Shown: positions 59,670 to 64,000 of the stretch, piece after piece
How the letters are laid out: every line of letters starts with the position of its first letter
Numbering within the stretch: position 1 is the stretch's first letter
DNA from: Variovorax sp. 679
GTDB lineage: Bacteria > Pseudomonadota > Gammaproteobacteria > Burkholderiales > Burkholderiaceae_C
Length of the DNA: 64,000 nt
Direction of reading: 5' to 3'
NCBI RefSeq assembly: GCF_003952185.1
Contig: NZ_RXFS01000010.1
Location: 241,371-305,370, forward strand
Program-made: the position numbers and the translations under genes
The notes under the pieces: model-generated
The model's database searches: none
The model's input: only the letters and a program-made list of their open reading frames with translations
What the model was told of the DNA's origin: nothing

Positions 59670-62600
59670 TCAGTTCGACGACGACATCAGATTTCGCCAG
59701 CCGAAGCGGCGGACGACATCCGGCCGCTTCGGCGTGTTGCAGTCGCCTGCCGCATTGCAGATCACGTCCTTGCCCTTTGCCCGGTCTTGCGGCTCGAAGG
59801 CGATGTCGTCCTTGCCCGAACGGTTTCGGAAGCCCAGATAGCTGCCCGCCGTGGCGGACGCGTTGTAGGCAATGCCGTCGGGAGCGGAGCCGCTGAAGAA
59901 GTCGATCACCATCGACCAGCCGTCATCGCCGGTGCCGGCGGTGCAATCAGCTGAATTGCTACCGGTGCCAGGAATGGTGGTCGAGAACAAGCCTGCACTG
60001 CTGCTGAGCGCATCGCCTGGGTAGACGATGCGCTCCCCGGCGGTCGGCAGTTGAAGGGACCAGCCACGCTTGGCGTCCGAACCGCTGTAGCTCACGTCGC
60101 TGGCCGAGACGGTGCGGAACTCGCCACCGTCTTCCTCGACGGTGGCGACTCCAATGGTCTGCGCCACCAGGTCGGTCAGTGCCGCAGTGCCCGCATCGCC
60201 GTTGGCCGGGTCCCGAACACCATACAGGTACTGGCCGGCGGTAGTGCCGTCATCACCAGAGGCAAACAGCCGCCCCGTGCCGAACACCACCATGTAGCCG
60301 CCGCGCGGATGGCCTACGACCACCGGCGCTGCCGTGATCGGCTGGGTGGCACCAGCCGCGAACAGCGGCACGTTGTCGAGGCTCGATGGGGTGGCGCCCG
60401 AGCCCATGGTGGCCTTCCACTTGCGGCTGTCGGTATCACTCAGGTCGAACCTCCACAGGTTGCCGCGCAGGTCGCCGGCATAGGCGTAGTCGACCTTGCC
60501 GTCGCCGTCGCGGTCCACCACCCGCGGGGCAGACAGCCCATTGCCGGTGCCAGCGTCCTGTGTGGCGGGAGCGGGGATCTTGAGGACCGACTTGTCATCG
60601 TCGAGATACTGGATCCACAGCACGGCCTTCTCGCTCGTGCTGTTGTAGCCGTTGCCCAGGATCACGGCCTTGCGCCCGTTGTTCAGCGGCGCCACCTGCA
60701 CCGCACGCCTGGAGAAAGAGTCGAGCGCGGGTTGCTGGAACTGGTGGCCCAGGTCGCGGTCGGAGAGCGCGGTCGTGTCGATCAGCGCCACGCTGGCAGC
60801 CCTGGACTCGTAGATGTTCTCGGGCTTGGTGACGTCGAGCACGAAGTAGCCCTTGCCGCCCGCTCCCAGCGTGCCCACGAGGAAAGACTTCCACCCCGCC
60901 GCCTTCTCGGCGTTGGTGGTCTTGGCGGTGGCTGCCGCGCCCATGTAGATGTCGGCAACGAAGGCGCTCCCGTCGACGTAATACCTGTGCGAGTAGGCGC
61001 CCTCGCTGAGCCGCTTGAGATTGGGCGCGGCCGCCGTGCCGTAGAGGCCTTCGGGCACATAGGCGAACTCTTCCCTGCCAGTTCCCGCGTTGAAGGCATG
61101 CAGCATGCCGTCGTTGGCGCCTGCGTAGACCATCGGCGTGCGGGCCGTCGAGGCGAACGTGGCGTAAGCGTCGCTGGTGAAGCCGCTCCTGGGCTGACCC
61201 GTGTACCAGACACTGGAACCCACGATGTCGCCGAGCACGTGGCTGCGCTTGCGCAAACCCAGGCCGGTGTCCTCGTTGCTGCGGTCGCCGCGCAGGAAGT
61301 CGAGCACAGCCCGGCCAAACGCTGTGCTCTTGGCGTCGGTGGCAGTGCTTCCCTTGAGCGCCGCCTTTTGCGCGTCGCTCAGACGGTCCCACCTGAACGG
61401 CACGCCAGAGCCGACGGTCGCCGTGCTGGTGGTCGTTGCCACAGTGGTGCCCGAGAAGCTGAGCACCTTGCGATCGCTGACGTGCGCCCCCGCCTTCGCC
61501 ATGCGCGCATCCAGCAGGTCGCCCGCGGACCACTCGGGCTTGCTCGCCAGCTTGCCGTTGGTGTCGAACTTCGTGGCAGTCAGCACCCCCGACCAGTTCG
61601 ACGGGTCGTAGCCCGACTGATAGACGATCGTGCCTGTCGACAGCCTTGAAGTGCTTGCCGAGATGGAGGTCTGCCGGGGGCTGGTGTCGGTCAGGATCCT
61701 GTCGAGGATGGATTTGATGGCGTCGCGAAGTGCCTGGGCGTTCGAAGCTGGTATGAACGTGCCGCGGCTGCTGAGTGCGGTATGCCAGAGGTCGATCCGG
61801 TTGTGATAGGGCCAAGAGATCGAGCCGTCGACCAGCCCAGAATAATCTCCGCTGTAGGCGGGCTGCACTGCGGTCGCCGAAATATACGGTCGCCCTTCCC
61901 ATGACACTGTATTGAGTCCGATGGTGTAGGTCGTCAGATGCTGCCAGGTAGCCGGATTGTTCTTGGGATTCCAGTACTCGGGGACCGTTGTCGCCCCAAC
62001 CGTTACATCACCAGCTTCAGCGACAAGCGTCCTCAATTTGTTCGGCATGCCCGGCTGCAGATCAGTGGCCCAATAGTGAAAGGCCAAGTCAGCCAGCGTC
62101 CCATTCAGTGCGTCTCCGAAGTTATCCCTGTAAGGAGCTCGCGGCTCATAAATCACGGAATCGGGCAGGACGCGGCGCGTTCCGTCTTCGTTTCCGAAGC
62201 CCGGCGATCTGCGGATCATCCCGAACCCGTCCGTCAAGAGGATATGGAAAGACCTGCGGCAGCCCGACTGCGTGGCCTCCTCCACCCCCGGGTCGTCCGA
62301 ATAGGGGCTGTACCGGCCAGTGGTCTTCATGTAATCGCCGGCGCGGATCATCATTTGGTCTGCGGCCCCTCTGCCAGAAAGTTGCAGGATGTCCAACCAG
62401 GTCATGAAGTTGGCGCGGTGCGTGCTATCCAGCGAGCGCATCAGGTTCGCGTTGACACGACCGCCGATCAGGCACGGGAATCTGCTGCTCAAGAATGCAG
62501 CGCAGTTTCGGTCGGACGCCCCCTGCTCCAGCGCCTGCCAGGCAAGGCGGACCCGGTCATTGGGAATGTTGGCCTCGGAAAAGCCCCCCCTGAGTGCGGC

Positions 62601-62795
62601 CTTCAAGGCCCCAATGTCATCCCCTACGGCCATGCGGTCCGTGTTGTCGGCCGACACGATCACGTTCGGCGCCGGCTCCCTGGCCGCAGTGCTGCGCGGG
62701 GCTTGCGCCAGCGAATACTGCGCAGCTTGGCCGACGGTCTGCGCCAGCATCAGGCCGCACACTGCGGCGTTCCTCGAAAACTTCTCGATGTTCAT
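59670..62795 (-). CDS. pilY1: PilY1-like pilus tip adhesin
   Basis: From ATG 62,795, with GGGAGGGG upstream, the 1,041-residue protein has a signal peptide and a von Willebrand-like N-terminal half. A C-terminal beta-propeller includes a calcium loop DRDGDGKVDYAY and GDLRGNLWRFDL. PilY1 regulates pilus extension and retraction, adhesion and surface sensing. It is the largest gene of the cluster and is transcribed with pilX upstream and pilE downstream. Confidence 0.93.
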   Translation of the reverse strand: MNIEKFSRNAAVCGLMLAQTVGQAAQYSLAQAPRSTAAREPAPNVIVSADNTDRMAVGDDIGALKAALRGGFSEANIPNDRVRLAWQALEQGASDRNCAAFLSSRFPCLIGGRVNANLMRSLDSTHRANFMTWLDILQLSGRGAADQMMIRAGDYMKTTGRYSPYSDDPGVEEATQSGCRRSFHILLTDGFGMIRRSPGFGNEDGTRRVLPDSVIYEPRAPYRDNFGDALNGTLADLAFHYWATDLQPGMPNKLRTLVAEAGDVTVGATTVPEYWNPKNNPATWQHLTTYTIGLNTVSWEGRPYISATAVQPAYSGDYSGLVDGSISWPYHNRIDLWHTALSSRGTFIPASNAQALRDAIKSILDRILTDTSPRQTSISASTSRLSTGTIVYQSGYDPSNWSGVLTATKFDTNGKLASKPEWSAGDLLDARMAKAGAHVSDRKVLSFSGTTVATTTSTATVGSGVPFRWDRLSDAQKAALKGSTATDAKSTAFGRAVLDFLRGDRSNEDTGLGLRKRSHVLGDIVGSSVWYTGQPRSGFTSDAYATFASTARTPMVYAGANDGMLHAFNAGTGREEFAYVPEGLYGTAAAPNLKRLSEGAYSHRYYVDGSAFVADIYMGAAATAKTTNAEKAAGWKSFLVGTLGAGGKGYFVLDVTKPENIYESRAASVALIDTTALSDRDLGHQFQQPALDSFSRRAVQVAPLNNGRKAVILGNGYNSTSEKAVLWIQYLDDDKSVLKIPAPATQDAGTGNGLSAPRVVDRDGDGKVDYAYAGDLRGNLWRFDLSDTDSRKWKATMGSGATPSSLDNVPLFAAGATQPITAAPVVVGHPRGGYMVVFGTGRLFASGDDGTTAGQYLYGVRDPANGDAGTAALTDLVAQTIGVATVEEDGGEFRTVSASDVSYSGSDAKRGWSLQLPTAGERIVYPGDALSSSAGLFSTTIPGTGSNSADCTAGTGDDGWSMVIDFFSGSAPDGIAYNASATAGSYLGFRNRSGKDDIAFEPQDRAKGKDVICNAAGDCNTPKRPDVVRRFGWRNLMSSSN

Positions 62796-62815
62796 ACCCC
62801 TCCCTCTCGCAATGC

Positions 62816-63499
62816 TCAATTCACTTTGGTGACCGGGTCCGGATCGAAGGACATCTGCAACTCGACCCGCGTGCCGCCCGCGGTGCCCGCGCTGCGGGCA
62901 CCTGTGGCGAATGCGGTGATCCGGTACAGCGGGTATTTGCTGTTCTTGCGGTCGATGACCTCGATCCAGTACCTGGCGCCATCCAATGCCGGATTGCCGG
63001 CGGTGGGCGCGCCAGTGAACCGCCCGTACGACACATGTTTGTTCACGTACGAATCGCGGGTCCAGAACCGGTAGGCCTCGCTGCCGGATGCAGCTGCCAC
63101 CGAGCCGTCCTCGGCGAAGTAGCAGATGCCTCGCTCGCAGCTGTTGGCGCCGTCGTTCATATAGGCAGTCACCCAACCCGTGTCCCGGTCGGGGAAGACG
63201 CGGCCATCGTCAGCCTTGCGGCAGCGCGACGCCGGAAGCGTCGAACACGCCACGTAGGTCTGAGTTGCGCTGGCAAAGGCCAGTTGCCGGATGTCGCGCT
63301 CCGCATCCAGCAGCGCGGCTTCGGCGGCCTCGAAGGCGCGCTGGTATTCGCGCTGGTTGCCCGCCACCGATTCGAGCAGTTGGGCCATCCGCGCGCCGCC
63401 CACAACCAGTAGCGCCGAGAGCAGCAGCATGATCATCACGATGAAAAGCGAAAACCCGTGCTGTGCCTGGGGCGCGCGAAGACTAAGGAAGAGCTTCAT
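62816..63499 (-). CDS. pilX: Type IV pilus assembly protein PilX
   Basis: The 227-residue protein has a short leader HGFSLF followed by a hydrophobic helix (VMIMLLLSALLVVGGARMAQL), then a QREYQRAFEAAEAALLDAERDI helix typical of PilX, and a soluble C-terminal half with several cysteines. It is a minor pilin that primes pilus assembly. It overlaps pilW by four bases. Confidence 0.9.
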   Translation of the reverse strand: MKLFLSLRAPQAQHGFSLFIVMIMLLLSALLVVGGARMAQLLESVAGNQREYQRAFEAAEAALLDAERDIRQLAFASATQTYVACSTLPASRCRKADDGRVFPDRDTGWVTAYMNDGANSCERGICYFAEDGSVAAASGSEAYRFWTRDSYVNKHVSYGRFTGAPTAGNPALDGARYWIEVIDRKNSKYPLYRITAFATGARSAGTAGGTRVELQMSFDPDPVTKVN

Positions 63500-64000
63500 A
63501 GCGCGCCCAGGTTGTTTCGCAGCGCGAACACGGCCGTGTAGACGCGTCGCAGCCTGCCGTCGCTGCTGGTCTGCGACGCTCCGTCGCAGTCGGTATAGCC
63601 GCCGCCCGGGTTGCTCCTGGAACTGCCCGCGAGCTGCAGGCAGACACGCACCGTGCGAACCTGCTTGAAATTTGCGACGTCATCGGCCGTCACATAGCGC
63701 ACCACCTGTTCGCTTCCGGCCGAGGCGCCGACGCCGTACATGATGTCGAAGCGCTCGACGCCATCGACGATCGGCTGCGGTATGGCATTGCCGCTTCCCT
63801 TGCATTTCAAGACACTGTTCACCACCGAAAACTCGCTGGTGATCAGCCGTACGTTGTCCGACACGGCCGGGCGTTCCCGATCGTACGCATCGCCCGTCGC
63901 GCTAGTGGCGCCCTGACCCAGGCAGTCTTTGAAGTAATCGGGATTCGGCGCGTAGCCGACCTTCAGCCTGTCGTTCGCCGAACTGTCGGACGACTCCTCC
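63496..64000 (-). CDS. pilW: PilW-like minor pilin/assembly protein (5' part outside window)
   Basis: The frame is open from the right edge to a stop at 63,496. The visible C-terminal 167 or so residues contain QPIVDGVERFDIMYGVG and VRVCLQLAGSSR, seen in PilW proteins, and two cysteines. The N-terminal prepilin part lies beyond the window. Position upstream of pilX supports the name. Confidence 0.85.
   Translation of the reverse strand, partial: EESSDSSANDRLKVGYAPNPDYFKDCLGQGATSATGDAYDRERPAVSDNVRLITSEFSVVNSVLKCKGSGNAIPQPIVDGVERFDIMYGVGASAGSEQVVRYVTADDVANFKQVRTVRVCLQLAGSSRSNPGGGYTDCDGASQTSSDGRLRRVYTAVFALRNNLGAL

Overview
The chromosomal genes at the right of the window (lysC, tilS, accA, cysS, lpxH, mtfA, glyA, nrdR, type IV pilus genes) and the GC-rich base composition suggest a betaproteobacterium of the Comamonadaceae, most likely Variovorax or a close relative. 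This is inferred from gene content and protein character only. Just over half of the window is prophage.

Region 1 (1 to about 29.9 kb) is most of a transposable, Mu-like, contractile-tailed prophage with BcepMu-type layout. Leftward early genes (MuB-like ATPase cut by the window edge, MuA-like DDE transposase, Ner-like regulator) face a rightward arm. That arm carries a LexA-type repressor, a lysis cassette (GH19 endolysin, holin, Rz with embedded Rz1), terminase, portal, head genes (protease with nested scaffold, decorator, capsid), sheath, tube, a frameshifted chaperone pair, tape measure, baseplate, a glycine-rich fibre, and a terminal com-DNA adenine methylase pair like Mu com-mom. A 74-residue Acb2/Tad1-hairpin protein, a probable anti-CBASS sponge, sits between sheath and tube. 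The endolysin and head-protease genes are preceded by the same module (palindrome plus start-abutting hairpin with identical spacing), a candidate late promoter matching Mu Plys and PI. A multi-hairpin RNA leader precedes com.

Region 2 (30,000 to 38,922) is an integrated filamentous phage (inovirus) bounded by 30-bp direct repeats, the right one overlapping the 3' end of tRNA-Ser(GCT). It carries a small serine recombinase, an HUH replication initiator, ssDNA-binding protein, major coat, minor coats, adsorption protein, Zot/pI ATPase, a cytosine-methyltransferase-like protein, two HTH regulators and several very large DNA hairpins that may be replication or packaging signals. No secretin gene is present, so export would need a host secretin.

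Region 3 (38.9 to 64 kb) is host chromosome: tRNA-Ser, lysC, tilS, accA, a HhH-GPD DNA glycosylase and cysS on the minus strand; a TPR protein, two cyclophilins, lpxH, mtfA and a membrane protein on the plus strand; large DUF349 and DUF748 proteins on the minus strand; a lytic transglycosylase, a ZTP-type riboswitch with glyA, and nrdR on the plus strand; then the minus-strand pilus cluster pilE-pilY1-pilX-pilW, cut by the right edge.
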